In this document: in pieces, positions 43,336-53,618 of the stretch | Layout of the letters: each line of letters starts with the position of its first letter | Position numbering within the stretch: position 1 is the first letter of the stretch | Source of the DNA: a virus | DNA: 59,056 nucleotides | Virus record (IMG/VR): IMGVR_UViG_3300024255_002709 | Location: 1-59,056 of that record | Reading direction: 5' to 3' (one strand) | The notes under the pieces: generated by a model | The model's input: the letters and a program-made list of their open reading frames with translations, nothing else | What the model was told of the DNA's origin: nothing | The model's database searches: none | Translations under genes and position numbers: made by a program

Positions 43336-46300
43336 CTAATCTACTTCTAAAATTGGTTCTCCACTTCCCCTTCCACTATCAGATACCTTAAGAGTATTAG
43401 GATTAGTAGTAAATGTAACAATTGGCGAACCACCATCTAAAGTAGTTGCCGCAGTTTGTTTAGAGCCATTAAAAAATGAATTTTCCAATCCACTTGTTAA
43501 ATCTCCAACGTTTCTATAATGTGTTGGGAAATATCCATTTAATGGAGTAACACCAACAACATCCCCACTTACAGTTGGGTCTACTGATTCATTTCCATCT
43601 GAACCAGTAAATGGTAAAATATTTACAACTTCTTTAAATTTAGTTGTAGTTACAAATCGTGTACCTTGTGATGAATCTTGAGTTATGTTCTCAGGAATAT
43701 CAACTGTATATGATTTTTTTAGTAAAAATACTTTTACTCTTTCTTTTACAAGTTGTTTACTAGAATCAAATCTAGTTCTGATAGCGTTTCCACCATTTCC
43801 AAATAATCCAAATCCTGCTACTGAAAGAGAATCTGGTCCTGTTCCTATCTGTGTGAACATATCAGACTCAAATTCACCACTAAGTGATTGGCCAACTTCT
43901 GTATTATTAATCGAAAGTGATAACCCAATATTTTCACCAGATAAAACGGTATTATCTTGAGTTAATATAGTACTATCTATTCCTATATTATCTGCAGATA
44001 ATTCTCCAGATGTATCTAATGGTATAACTCCAGTGAAATCCTTAGATTCTGCCGAAAGATTGGTACTATTTTTAGTATCTATTACAGTTAGGTAATTTTT
44101 AGTTTCACCACTTGGTACTAAATCATTTACATTAATATTAGTTTTGTAATCTTTTTTAACCGCAGTTGCTGGTTTCCATTCTGTTTTACTTCTTTCAAGA
44201 ATATGTGGTTCAATTAATAAACCTTCACTTGTTTGTGCTCTAACAGGTATTAAAGATAATATAATCTTAAATAATGATTGGTCAATATATCTAACCAATT
44301 GTATATATTCGTAAATATTTAAAGTATATCGGTCAAAGTAGTAGTTTCTTAATTGATTAAGTCTATTGTATGTTGGTTTATAATCATCAGATGGGTCTCC
44401 AATATAATCATCTATATTAAACTCACCAAGTGAACGAATTATATCCATATTTATCTCTTTTGTTGGAGAGAAAAATAATCCTAATCTGTTTGAATCAACA
44501 GGAGATTGGTCAAATGATTTTTTAGTAGCTCTACTTCTATAATTTAAATCCGATACTAATGTTTGTGTTTCAAATCTAACTTTATTTCCAAGACTATTAC
44601 CCGTTGATGGTACAACTGCAGTTACTTCTCTATCATATGATTTATATTGAAATGGATATGAACTAATATCTGTAAAATTAGAAGCAATCGATTCAGTAAC
44701 ATATGTTTGTATTATTGATACGTTTTTAATAGAGGTACTTGAGTATCTGTTTTTAGGATACTCATAATCATTTCTAAATAATAAATCAGTAGATGATGCA
44801 GATATATGATTTCCATCTACTGCATCTGGTAATAATGTATGATTATCAATTCTTGATTGTGATAATGGAGTTCTCCATAATCTATACTCATCAACCGAAG
44901 CAGTTAAGTTAGTACCACCTAACGTTAGTAAACTACCACTCTTCCATGAATTTGTTCCTGAACGTATTTCTAAACTTGAACTAAGTTTAGTTCTAATTCT
45001 TCCTTGAAATGATTCCTGTGCATATACATCAAATACATCAAATGAACCAGATACTACTTTTTGTACTACTATTTGAGTATATTCATCATTAAATAAAGAA
45101 CCAGTTCCAGTTGAAGATGAAAGTATAGTATTACTTCCACTAATTTTAAATTGTACTTCTGCAAGAGAACCTGTATTTGCGATTAAATTCAATGACCACC
45201 CATCGGTACTCACTATCTCTTGGTCTTGTCTTTGTTCCGAGTTTATTCTTAGTTCAACTGCATTAGGATAATCATCACTAAATACTGATGTGTGTTCTTT
45301 CCAAGGTAAAGTAATAGCTGCAGAACCACTTAGTAATATTGAAGCAGTTCTATCATCATATGTGAATTTGGTTGGAGTATCTCCATCCGGGTCACTAGGT
45401 CCTCCAAATTCCATCACAGTCAGTAATGAAGCAGGAACACCATAACAACTTAACGCTGCGGATATTGCTCGTTTTGTACCTTTATGTTTATACAAATATG
45501 GTAGATTGTTTAATAATCTTCTCCATATTTCATTTTGTCTATCCTTACCACTTAAGGAAGTTGTTTTATTACCATCCTTATCTTTACCAAATGCATATTC
45601 CCAAAGTGCTTGTCCAGAAACACCCATATCGGCATTCCATCCCAAGGATTCTAACATATGATATAACATAGTATCATCTATACCATATTCATGGGTATTT
45701 TCAATTCTATTACTTTTAGATATTGCTTTGATATGTGTGTATATAACATCAAAGTGTTGTCCAATCATATCAGAGAATAAAATGAAATCAGAATTGTTTT
45801 CATCATCTTTAATATGTTTTGGTAAATTAAATGATAATCGAGATGTGTTATTATAATCAAATGATTGAGCTGAATTTAATATTCCAGCAAACCAACTTAT
45901 AGTAGATGAGTCATCTGATGATGAAAGTGTATTCTCTCCCGCTCCAGGATACGTTAATGAACCTGATTCGTTATATAGATATTTTTCAAAAGAATCAAAT
46001 CCCCTTCTTACTTCACCTATTTTAAATTGTATATTTTTAGCTTCTTGAGTTGTTGCAATTGATGAAGTTAGTGAATTTACAATATCATATTTAGATTGAT
46101 ATGATTCTAATAATTTTACTTTATAGTAAAAATTTTGAACTCTCTCATCTGCAGATGAATATTTAATAAACTCTTTCCAATTATAATCTTCATCACCAGT
46201 TTGTTCTAATATTAGTCCAGTACCAACTTCATTTATTATTGAAGATTGACTTACAAATTCTATATTTAAATTATCTAATGAAAAATTACTAGATGATACA

Positions 46301-48954
46301 AATTGATTTACAACATCGGTAGATGAGGTAGAACCACTTGTTATTAAATCATCCATTATTTGATATCCAATTGTATCAGTAACATCTAATTCAAAGTTAG
46401 GAGTTAATGGAGTACAGTTGTTAACTATATCATCTGTAATTGTTATTCTATCAATTAATGGAATTGATTGTATTTTGGATATCCAAATTTTATCATTAGG
46501 ATTTATATTTCGTGGTAATGGGTCATATAGTTTTAAAACTAATGATTTCTGTACCTCACCATATAATTCTTTTTTGTTAGTTGCTGGATTAATTCTAAAA
46601 TCTGAAAATGTTGTTTCATCGATTCCCCATGTACCAATTAACCTATTATCACCATTACCTAGGTGCAAATAGTGTGTTAAAAATGGAGATGTATGTTCAT
46701 CAAGTCCTTTATCTTCAAATTCACCAACAAATGCATTTCTTATATCACCAACAACTCTTCCTCTACGAAGTGTTAAATCTCCCTTATCAAAAGTAATATT
46801 TATTGATTCAACTTTACCTTTTGTTTTAGAATCACCTTCTGTATTATAAGGAATTAGTAATATTTTAAATTGTAATAAATCTCTATTATTTCTTAAAGTT
46901 TGAAATCTTCTACCTTTTCTAATAATATCTTGTATATTAAGTTGAGAAACTCCTTGTGGTTCGAATTTACCTAAGAAAGATTCTCTTCTTGGAGTATCAA
47001 GATATATTTCAACATAGTTCGTATTAATAGATTGCCAAGATATATTAAAATCTGCATCATATCCTTTAAAATCCGCTCCTTTAATTAGTTGTGGATAGTT
47101 TATATGAGTAATATCTGGACCAGGTAAATATGCTTTACTTTCTACTGCAATTACTACCTTTTGAGTTTCACCACTTCCTCCTCGTTTTGAAACAGGCTGA
47201 ACGTATAATGTATAATTTCCTGCACCATTGGGGAAATCACTAGGTGATAATGAAATAGTACCTCGTAATGGTATTGTTTTTTTGTTCTTACCAAGGATAT
47301 ATAATAAACTATCTGCATCAATTGACTCGTATGATATCTTAACAGAGTTTCTATCCGCTAGATTTAACTTAACACTACTTCTATTTAATTTAACTGCTGG
47401 TTGTGTAGGTACACTTGCAATAGGATTTTTAAATACTTGAACTTGTATATCGGTTTGACCACCTACAAGTTGAATTGTTGTTTCCAATCCCTTTCTTGAA
47501 GTAACTTTTTTACCATTAGATGAATATTGAAATTCTCCCCTATGTGTAAAATCAGTTATACCATTTGCATAAAATGAAATACTTGGTATAGGGTCTCCCT
47601 CTTGTCTTTCAATTTTAAATGTTACAATATCATCATCATCTAATACACCCCCAACTTGTCCATAATTAGTTTTCCAAAGAATGGTATCATCCGTTGGTAC
47701 ATCACCAATTATGCTAACTGAATAGCTTTCTTCAATGATAGGTGGTTCTATAATTTCAACAGATGATTTTCTTAAACTAAATCCACATCGTAGTGCGTGT
47801 GATTTAGGTCTTATAGATACATCTGCAATTTTAGCATTTGAATTCGGTTGTTGTACCCATTTACCATTTATTTTTCTCTCTAATACAATTTCGAAATAAT
47901 TAAATCCAACTTTACCTAATGATAGTTTTGGTGGTGCTGGTTTTGGTAAAGACTTTCCCTTAACAGGCGAACCTAGTGGCTCAATACCAAGATAATTGTT
48001 AAAATTAATTTTTGGAGATGATGGTTTAGAAGCTCTTCTATTAAAGGCATTAAAACTGGGATTAATTCGTCCCGCTCTTGTTTCAAAGGAATTGTTTCCT
48101 CCGAAGTTGATATTTCCTCTTCCTCTACCAAATTGTTCAGTTATTGGGTCAAGGAAGTCCACATCCATATAATCTCTAAACTGACCACTACCATCAGTAG
48201 TTGCAGTGATTGTAGGAGTGTTATTTCTTACATTACCTCTAGTTGGTTGTGGGTTAGTACGAATTGGTGGTGGTAAATCAGGTCGTACAATATCAATAAC
48301 TGGTTTTACATCTTTATATAAAGTTTTTTGTTTAGAAGATATTCTCCACTCATCTCTTGATGTAAATCCTGATTTTTCTACTGTTATTGTCTTTCTACTA
48401 AGTAATTCTTTTTCTGTAAAATTTAAAACTTTGGTATGAAAATCACCTGAACCATTTGTTGTACCCACAGATTTACCATTTACTTTAACTTCAGCTGGTC
48501 CTCTATCACTAGCTATGGTCACAGTAACTGGTGCATTTTTATCTTTTACCACAGGTTTAATCTCTGGTTTTGGATATCTACATTTACCATTATCGTAAGT
48601 TGCTCTTCTATCAAAGTTAGTTGCCTTCGAATCCATACACCCACCTTTTACAAACACACGAGGTGGTATTTTTATTGGGATAATTGGATTTGGTGGCAAA
48701 TCAGGTTTTATTGGTGCTGGTGTTGGAAGTATCGGTTTTACGAAACGAGGTTTACTTATTTCTGGCACAGGACGTTTTGGTACAATTATAGGTGGAGTAG
48801 GTCTTGATACTCTACCTCCGCCTCCACCTCCACCGTTACCAATAGGACGAAGTACCTCTGGTTCATATCCGAAAGGATTTTCCCCATTAGCTCTTCCAAA
48901 GTTATCCTCGTAACCTCTGAAATCATCGTAATTAAATTCTCTTCTGTTTCTCAT
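43336..48954 (-). CDS. Large baseplate/tail structural protein with Pro-rich N-terminus
   Basis: 1872 aa. Residues ~48-105 are a Pro-rich linker, followed by one Cys repeat (GCMDSKATNFDRRATYDNGK) and a PEGA-like beta segment (VTIASDRGPAEVKVNGKSVG) at about 133-210. The middle is beta-rich. Near residue 1158 LLNNLPYLYKHKGTKRAISA resembles the KGT region of P2 I-type tail proteins that link baseplate and fibres. A LamG-like domain lies at about 1240-1365 (VDEYRLWRTPLSQSRIDNHT). The C-terminal part is Ser/Thr-rich. It is probably a baseplate wedge or fibre-attachment protein, with its own late-type promoter. Confidence 0.78.
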   Translation of the reverse strand: MRNRREFNYDDFRGYEDNFGRANGENPFGYEPEVLRPIGNGGGGGGGRVSRPTPPIIVPKRPVPEISKPRFVKPILPTPAPIKPDLPPNPIIPIKIPPRVFVKGGCMDSKATNFDRRATYDNGKCRYPKPEIKPVVKDKNAPVTVTIASDRGPAEVKVNGKSVGTTNGSGDFHTKVLNFTEKELLSRKTITVEKSGFTSRDEWRISSKQKTLYKDVKPVIDIVRPDLPPPIRTNPQPTRGNVRNNTPTITATTDGSGQFRDYMDVDFLDPITEQFGRGRGNINFGGNNSFETRAGRINPSFNAFNRRASKPSSPKINFNNYLGIEPLGSPVKGKSLPKPAPPKLSLGKVGFNYFEIVLERKINGKWVQQPNSNAKIADVSIRPKSHALRCGFSLRKSSVEIIEPPIIEESYSVSIIGDVPTDDTILWKTNYGQVGGVLDDDDIVTFKIERQEGDPIPSISFYANGITDFTHRGEFQYSSNGKKVTSRKGLETTIQLVGGQTDIQVQVFKNPIASVPTQPAVKLNRSSVKLNLADRNSVKISYESIDADSLLYILGKNKKTIPLRGTISLSPSDFPNGAGNYTLYVQPVSKRGGSGETQKVVIAVESKAYLPGPDITHINYPQLIKGADFKGYDADFNISWQSINTNYVEIYLDTPRRESFLGKFEPQGVSQLNIQDIIRKGRRFQTLRNNRDLLQFKILLIPYNTEGDSKTKGKVESINITFDKGDLTLRRGRVVGDIRNAFVGEFEDKGLDEHTSPFLTHYLHLGNGDNRLIGTWGIDETTFSDFRINPATNKKELYGEVQKSLVLKLYDPLPRNINPNDKIWISKIQSIPLIDRITITDDIVNNCTPLTPNFELDVTDTIGYQIMDDLITSGSTSSTDVVNQFVSSSNFSLDNLNIEFVSQSSIINEVGTGLILEQTGDEDYNWKEFIKYSSADERVQNFYYKVKLLESYQSKYDIVNSLTSSIATTQEAKNIQFKIGEVRRGFDSFEKYLYNESGSLTYPGAGENTLSSSDDSSTISWFAGILNSAQSFDYNNTSRLSFNLPKHIKDDENNSDFILFSDMIGQHFDVIYTHIKAISKSNRIENTHEYGIDDTMLYHMLESLGWNADMGVSGQALWEYAFGKDKDGNKTTSLSGKDRQNEIWRRLLNNLPYLYKHKGTKRAISAALSCYGVPASLLTVMEFGGPSDPDGDTPTKFTYDDRTASILLSGSAAITLPWKEHTSVFSDDYPNAVELRINSEQRQDQEIVSTDGWSLNLIANTGSLAEVQFKISGSNTILSSSTGTGSLFNDEYTQIVVQKVVSGSFDVFDVYAQESFQGRIRTKLSSSLEIRSGTNSWKSGSLLTLGGTNLTASVDEYRLWRTPLSQSRIDNHTLLPDAVDGNHISASSTDLLFRNDYEYPKNRYSSTSIKNVSIIQTYVTESIASNFTDISSYPFQYKSYDREVTAVVPSTGNSLGNKVRFETQTLVSDLNYRSRATKKSFDQSPVDSNRLGLFFSPTKEINMDIIRSLGEFNIDDYIGDPSDDYKPTYNRLNQLRNYYFDRYTLNIYEYIQLVRYIDQSLFKIILSLIPVRAQTSEGLLIEPHILERSKTEWKPATAVKKDYKTNINVNDLVPSGETKNYLTVIDTKNSTNLSAESKDFTGVIPLDTSGELSADNIGIDSTILTQDNTVLSGENIGLSLSINNTEVGQSLSGEFESDMFTQIGTGPDSLSVAGFGLFGNGGNAIRTRFDSSKQLVKERVKVFLLKKSYTVDIPENITQDSSQGTRFVTTTKFKEVVNILPFTGSDGNESVDPTVSGDVVGVTPLNGYFPTHYRNVGDLTSGLENSFFNGSKQTAATTLDGGSPIVTFTTNPNTLKVSDSGRGSGEPILEVD

Positions 48955-48977
48955 GTATATCCCAACAATATTTCTAC

Positions 48978-48987
48978 TATAAATATA
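48978..48987 (-). promoter_or_regulatory. Late-type promoter element TATATTTATA
   Basis: Exact TATATTTATA in gene orientation, 23 bases before the ATG at 48954. Confidence 0.65.
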
Positions 48988-49012
48988 TAGTTATTATCTT
49001 CTCCTGTATCTT

Positions 49013-51247
49013 TTAGAGAAGGCGATTAAACCCACCCATTCTCAACATTGAATTATTTCTGTTATTAAATTCAATATCTCCATTAAAATCTCCGCCCATT
49101 GCATTTAATATCTCCTGAACTTCTCTTGAACCACCACCTCCACCACCGCGGCTGCCTCCAGAATTTCCACCAGTGATTCTAGGTGGTGTATTTCGAACTA
49201 TTTGAATTGGTTTATCCACAACATCAACAAAAATTGGATAAGTACAAGTCCCATATTGCCGATAATTATCTGCATTTGGGTCAAGACACCTTTTTCGTGG
49301 TGGTGGAGGTGGTGGAGGTGGTGGTATTATTGGGTCAACTGGTTTTGGTGCATATTTACACACACCAACTTCACCAAAGTTTATCGCTCGTGAATTATTA
49401 CATTTATATTTTGGTTTAGGTACGGTAATTACTTGTGGATATGTTCCTCCACAGGTTCCTACTCGTGTTACTTTAAGACCAGGTACACTTGATATTGAAT
49501 TTTCAACTGCACATATTATTAACGAATCATTTGGTTCTATTGTAGAACTTGTTTTTTGTTGATTTAACTTATTCTTATAAGAAAAAGATAAAGAAGAACC
49601 CACAAATATTTCTTCAAACTCTTCAATTACATTTGGATACTTTTGTAAACGGTTGTTACGTCTGTTATATCCTTCTCTATCACCAAATGGGTGAATATCA
49701 TTAAATCTCTTTCTTTCTAAAAATTCTGGTCTTTGTCTTGTTACCCTACTTTGGTTCTGAACTCTATATTCAACAACAAGTGGTGGTGTAATTTTTATTT
49801 TTGGTATTTCTCTTACATCATTAACAAACTTCGGAGGTCCATCATCTCTAAAAGTTATTTTTAGAGCATCGTATTCAATACCAGATGATACAACCTTTCC
49901 TCCAGTTCTATCGGTATAATTTATTGAACCGGTTTCTGACCAAACATAGTATATTTTTGTTGTATATTTGTACACTGGTTTTGGTGGTGGAGGTGGTGGA
50001 GGGTCAACTACAACCTCTGTATCGGTATCAAGTCCTCCTCCTAAATCAGCAAAATCTTCAACCACTTCTTGATATTTACAACTACCATCATCTTTATTTG
50101 CATACTGATTATAGTTTACTGCACTCTTATCAGTACAACCCTCTACAACAGCAGCTGCTAATTCTGTTTCTTTATATCTACAACTACCATCGTTTTCTTT
50201 TGCTCGTGGATTATAGTTAAGTGCTTCTTTATCTGTACAACCTCTAACTACACCTCCTACTTCAGATGGTATGGTACTTGGAAATTTTTGATTTGCTTTA
50301 ATAGTTTTTAATATTTTCTTAACCTTATCAAACGTAATTTGTTCATCTGCGGTTAATTCAATACTATTTTGTATTTTACGTTTTGGTAAATAATACTCAA
50401 CCGAATTTCGTATAGCAGTTTCTGCTACTCTTTTTATTTTTGAAATTGTTAATTCTAATAAATCAGGATTATTAATTGATTTACCATAAGTGTTTGATGT
50501 GATATCCCAATCTTTTCCAACTATGAAATAATCCATAGACTCAAGATATCTAGCTTTTATATCATTTAACAAATTATCAAATGAACCTACTTTAAATTCT
50601 TGTTGAACTAGTTTTTGATATCGTCTTCCATCACGAATTCTACCCTTACTTCTTATAAATCTATCAACAACCTTAAAGATATCAATACTATCAATAAAGT
50701 TTCTAACATAATAAATGGTATCATCTCTAAAGTTTCCTTCATCGGTGAATAACCCATACCTTCTTAGTAAATCTTCATTGGGTTTATTTGTATTTTTTAA
50801 AGGAACAACTCTTATTTCGGTTCGTGTTGGTGATATTTCATGTATCCATAATTTATCAGTTTCTCCTTCTTCTGAACCGATTCTTCTGTTTAGTAATGTT
50901 ATTTGAGTCTTGAATATACCATTAGAATATCCAGCTTCTCTAATTAATCTTTCTAAATCAATTATAAACTCAGCTGCATCATTTGTCTTTTTAGTTTCTG
51001 CATTTCTTGTTATTAAAAAATAATCATTAATGTTTTTATCATCTATATGAATATATCTAACAAGTTTTGCATCCTCTCCTTGTGGTAGTTGATTATCATT
51101 TGAATCATATAAAATGAATTCAATCATATCAGACACACCTAGTCCGAAGTTAGATTTCTTAATTTCCTTTTCGAAAATTTTTCTATCTTCATTTTCTACG
51201 AGATATCCTTTTCTCTCTACTATTTCTTTAAATGTTTCTAAAGCCAT
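49013..51247 (-). CDS. Structural protein with GCTD-type cysteine repeats and polyproline linkers
   Basis: 744 aa. The first ~330 residues are mixed alpha/beta. Two full repeats follow at 336 and 370 (GCTDKEALNYNPRAKENDGS and GCTDKSAVNYNQYANKDDGS, each ending CxY), then shorter variants (CNNSRAINFGEVGVCKY; CLDPNADNYRQYGTCTY). Polyproline runs (PPPPPPP near 415; PPPPPPPP near 645) and a Gly-rich tail separate them. Such Cys repeats are typical of Bacteroidota extracellular proteins, where they may bind Ca or be disulfide-bonded. A tail or baseplate component is probable from position. It has no promoter of its own and is 6 bases from the upstream gene. Confidence 0.75.
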   Translation of the reverse strand: MALETFKEIVERKGYLVENEDRKIFEKEIKKSNFGLGVSDMIEFILYDSNDNQLPQGEDAKLVRYIHIDDKNINDYFLITRNAETKKTNDAAEFIIDLERLIREAGYSNGIFKTQITLLNRRIGSEEGETDKLWIHEISPTRTEIRVVPLKNTNKPNEDLLRRYGLFTDEGNFRDDTIYYVRNFIDSIDIFKVVDRFIRSKGRIRDGRRYQKLVQQEFKVGSFDNLLNDIKARYLESMDYFIVGKDWDITSNTYGKSINNPDLLELTISKIKRVAETAIRNSVEYYLPKRKIQNSIELTADEQITFDKVKKILKTIKANQKFPSTIPSEVGGVVRGCTDKEALNYNPRAKENDGSCRYKETELAAAVVEGCTDKSAVNYNQYANKDDGSCKYQEVVEDFADLGGGLDTDTEVVVDPPPPPPPKPVYKYTTKIYYVWSETGSINYTDRTGGKVVSSGIEYDALKITFRDDGPPKFVNDVREIPKIKITPPLVVEYRVQNQSRVTRQRPEFLERKRFNDIHPFGDREGYNRRNNRLQKYPNVIEEFEEIFVGSSLSFSYKNKLNQQKTSSTIEPNDSLIICAVENSISSVPGLKVTRVGTCGGTYPQVITVPKPKYKCNNSRAINFGEVGVCKYAPKPVDPIIPPPPPPPPPRKRCLDPNADNYRQYGTCTYPIFVDVVDKPIQIVRNTPPRITGGNSGGSRGGGGGGSREVQEILNAMGGDFNGDIEFNNRNNSMLRMGGFNRLL
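50069..50242 (-). repeat. Two tandem GCTDxxAxNYN...DGSCxY repeats
   Basis: Protein-level repeat units at residues 336 and 370 of the 744-aa protein, 34 residues apart; the first reads GCTDKEALNYN, the second GCTDKSAVNYN, both closing with DGSC and Tyr. Confidence 0.8.
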
Positions 51248-51253
51248 AATCTA

Positions 51254-52549
51254 TTAGGTTTTTCTCCTACGTCTTGCTTGCCAATAACGAGTTTTCATTT
51301 TAAATTTCTCATTAGTGGTTGTGTTTGTCCATTCTATTTCTGTTTCATAAGTTCCCTTACCAATACTTCCCCTACCAAAAGTAACTGTTTTCTTACCAGG
51401 TGTTGAACCACCATCAGGACTTGCAGGAATAGTAAGTGAACTAGGAACACCTGTTAACCATTTTTTGTTGTTAATTACAGTTTCCGTTACGCTAAGTGTG
51501 ATTGCTTCTTCACCTAAGTTATACCAATCATATTTAAGACCAGTTAATCTTCCCCTATCACCTTTCTTTCTATCATCCCATCTAGCAGCTTGTTCTGTTT
51601 TTCTATTTTTACTTGATGGATGAAGTGCCCAACCAACTGTACCCTTAACTTGGAATTGTCCTTTATCCTCAACTAACCCCAATAAACTTGTTTGTTTAGC
51701 TGCCTCAACTTGTTGTTCCGCTGCTTCTTGTTGTTGTTCGGCAACTTGTTGTTGTATCACTTGTTGATTTTGTAACGATTTTACAATATCTTGTTGTGAT
51801 GCTAATTGTGCTTGTAAGGTTTCTTTTTGTGCTTGTAACCCTTGAGCTTGTGCAGATAAAGATGCTCGTTCAATACCTTCCTTTGTACCCTTTATTAAAG
51901 AAGTCTGAAAATCTTTTAGTAAATCACTATATCTATCGGTTGCTTTTTCGGTTTCTATAATCTGTGCATCAAGTTGAGCTTGGCATGAATCAAGTTGTGA
52001 TTGTAAAGATGATATCTCCCCCTCAAGTGAAGCAATACTAGATAACGCATTATCTCGTTGTGAGGTTATTGTCTTTATTTGTTTTTGTGCATCTTCATAC
52101 TTTTTTTCTAAACTAGTATATCTTGGTTTAGGAACAAAATCACCTCTTTGAACTTTTTTGGGTTTTATTAACTCATCAACTTTTACATCAATTGCCTTTT
52201 TAAGTTCACTTTCATCATAATTAGGTTTTTCAATGAAACCAGATGTTTCTCCCCCAAATGATTTTTGAGCTTCTAAATCCGCAAGACTCTTTAGTGGAGG
52301 CAATGTATCTACAAAATCAGCTTTGAATTTTTTTGTATCGTTTGGAGATTTGATTGGCTTTTTTCCATATGGTATAAATTTCTCTGGTAATTGAACTGGA
52401 TGTTTAGAACCCTCTTTGAAAAAGTATCCCGGTGGTAAAGGTTTACCATCTCTTTTGCGCACTCGGATTCCACCTCGTTCATCACGAGGAATTGCTTTAG
52501 AACCTCTTTTAACAAGTTCATCAATTCGAAATCTATCTTTTAACCCCAT
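51254..52549 (-). CDS. Gln-rich coiled-coil structural protein
   Basis: 431 aa. The N-terminal ~110 residues are basic and Pro-rich (KRDGKPLPPGYFFKEGSKHP). Residues ~140-290 form a long coiled coil with many Gln (QKETLQAQLASQQDIVKSLQ). The final ~130 residues are a beta domain (VTFGRGSIGKGTYETEIEWT) ending in a basic tail. It is suggestive of a fibrous virion part such as a whisker, or a tape-like component. The family is not recognised. It lies 1 and 6 bases from its neighbours in the baseplate operon. Confidence 0.65.
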   Translation of the reverse strand: MGLKDRFRIDELVKRGSKAIPRDERGGIRVRKRDGKPLPPGYFFKEGSKHPVQLPEKFIPYGKKPIKSPNDTKKFKADFVDTLPPLKSLADLEAQKSFGGETSGFIEKPNYDESELKKAIDVKVDELIKPKKVQRGDFVPKPRYTSLEKKYEDAQKQIKTITSQRDNALSSIASLEGEISSLQSQLDSCQAQLDAQIIETEKATDRYSDLLKDFQTSLIKGTKEGIERASLSAQAQGLQAQKETLQAQLASQQDIVKSLQNQQVIQQQVAEQQQEAAEQQVEAAKQTSLLGLVEDKGQFQVKGTVGWALHPSSKNRKTEQAARWDDRKKGDRGRLTGLKYDWYNLGEEAITLSVTETVINNKKWLTGVPSSLTIPASPDGGSTPGKKTVTFGRGSIGKGTYETEIEWTNTTTNEKFKMKTRYWQARRRRKT

Positions 52550-52550
52550 G

Positions 52551-53618
52551 TTATTTCTCTACGGTAAATGTTAAATCTTTATCACTAAAATATTCTACTA
52601 CACCACTTCTTATTGTTTTTATTTCAATATAGTAATCTCTATTATATTCAAAGTTAGATAAATCTAATTTAAAATAATTACCATTGGTATCACAACTAAC
52701 TTTTGTATAGTTATCATTGAATGGTATTATTACATCACCAGTTACTATATCTTTAATTTGATAATAAGTTGTTGATGGTAAATATTTTACATCTGTATAA
52801 GCATATGTGTTTGTATATGTTTTAAGAGGATATTTTTCTCTACCAAAAACTCTAATCATTGGTGTACTCCCTACCTTATATCTTACTTTTAATCTTTTAA
52901 ACGTTACATTAATTTCTTCAGAAGTTAATTCTGTTAATGAACCTGTTGTAAATACCGAATCATCCCAACCAATTCTAATTTTAGGTTGGTATATTGTTGC
53001 AGTTTCTTTACCGAAGAATTTTAATTCTCCATAATCAACTGTATCTGCTTCTTTTGCATCCGAATGTTTTACTATAAATCCTTCATTTGGTAGTGTACCA
53101 CCAATCCAACTATTCATTGAACTGAGTACATTCATTTCTATATCACTCGATTGATATGAAAAATCTTGTGAACCAGCCGAACCAGTGTACCATGTACCAC
53201 CCTTTCCGTTAAAAGAACCACTCGTACCACTCGCATATCCACCATCTCCTAACCAACTTTCTGTGGATGTTCCTCTGTTTTCCCAACTTACACCATCGGT
53301 TGATATATCATCAAATCGTGTTCCAATACCCATATCCCATGATTGTGATATAGGATATGCATAAATTGTGTAATCCATAGGAATCTCATTTGCATCAGAT
53401 TCTTTTAATAATAAATGAGCAGAACTCATTGTGATATCTCCACTAGCAATTGATTGTGATAATGGAGTAGTATCAAATTTTATTAATGCTCTTGCATTAT
53501 CTTTAAGATTACCATAGAAAGTTTTAGATACCTCAATTATCTCATCCAATCCAGTGTTTTGACTTGGTTGTTGTAAATAAATTGTTGAATCTTTGGATGA
53601 TGTTACGAAATGATACAT
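52551..53618 (-). CDS. Structural protein with DNRLRE-like beta domain
   Basis: 355 aa. The start STIYLQQPSQNTGLDEIIEV then ARALIKFDTTPLSQSI resembles the DNRLRE domain (repeated-strand virion or surface domain with RxLIKFD). Trp/Gly-rich segments follow (SWENRG, GGTWYTGSAGSQDF), then C-terminal fibronectin-like strands (YYQIKDIVTGDVIIPFNDNY). No enzymatic motif. Immediately after the gp6-like gene, so it is likely part of the baseplate or an attached fibre. Confidence 0.65.
   Translation of the reverse strand: MYHFVTSSKDSTIYLQQPSQNTGLDEIIEVSKTFYGNLKDNARALIKFDTTPLSQSIASGDITMSSAHLLLKESDANEIPMDYTIYAYPISQSWDMGIGTRFDDISTDGVSWENRGTSTESWLGDGGYASGTSGSFNGKGGTWYTGSAGSQDFSYQSSDIEMNVLSSMNSWIGGTLPNEGFIVKHSDAKEADTVDYGELKFFGKETATIYQPKIRIGWDDSVFTTGSLTELTSEEINVTFKRLKVRYKVGSTPMIRVFGREKYPLKTYTNTYAYTDVKYLPSTTYYQIKDIVTGDVIIPFNDNYTKVSCDTNGNYFKLDLSNFEYNRDYYIEIKTIRSGVVEYFSDKDLTFTVEK

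Noticed and set aside
43685-43960. Plus-strand open frame inside the 1872-aa structural gene, and many similar ones across the window
   Set aside because: Antisense shadows of AT-rich genes: low-complexity, no ribosome site or promoter, no family likeness.
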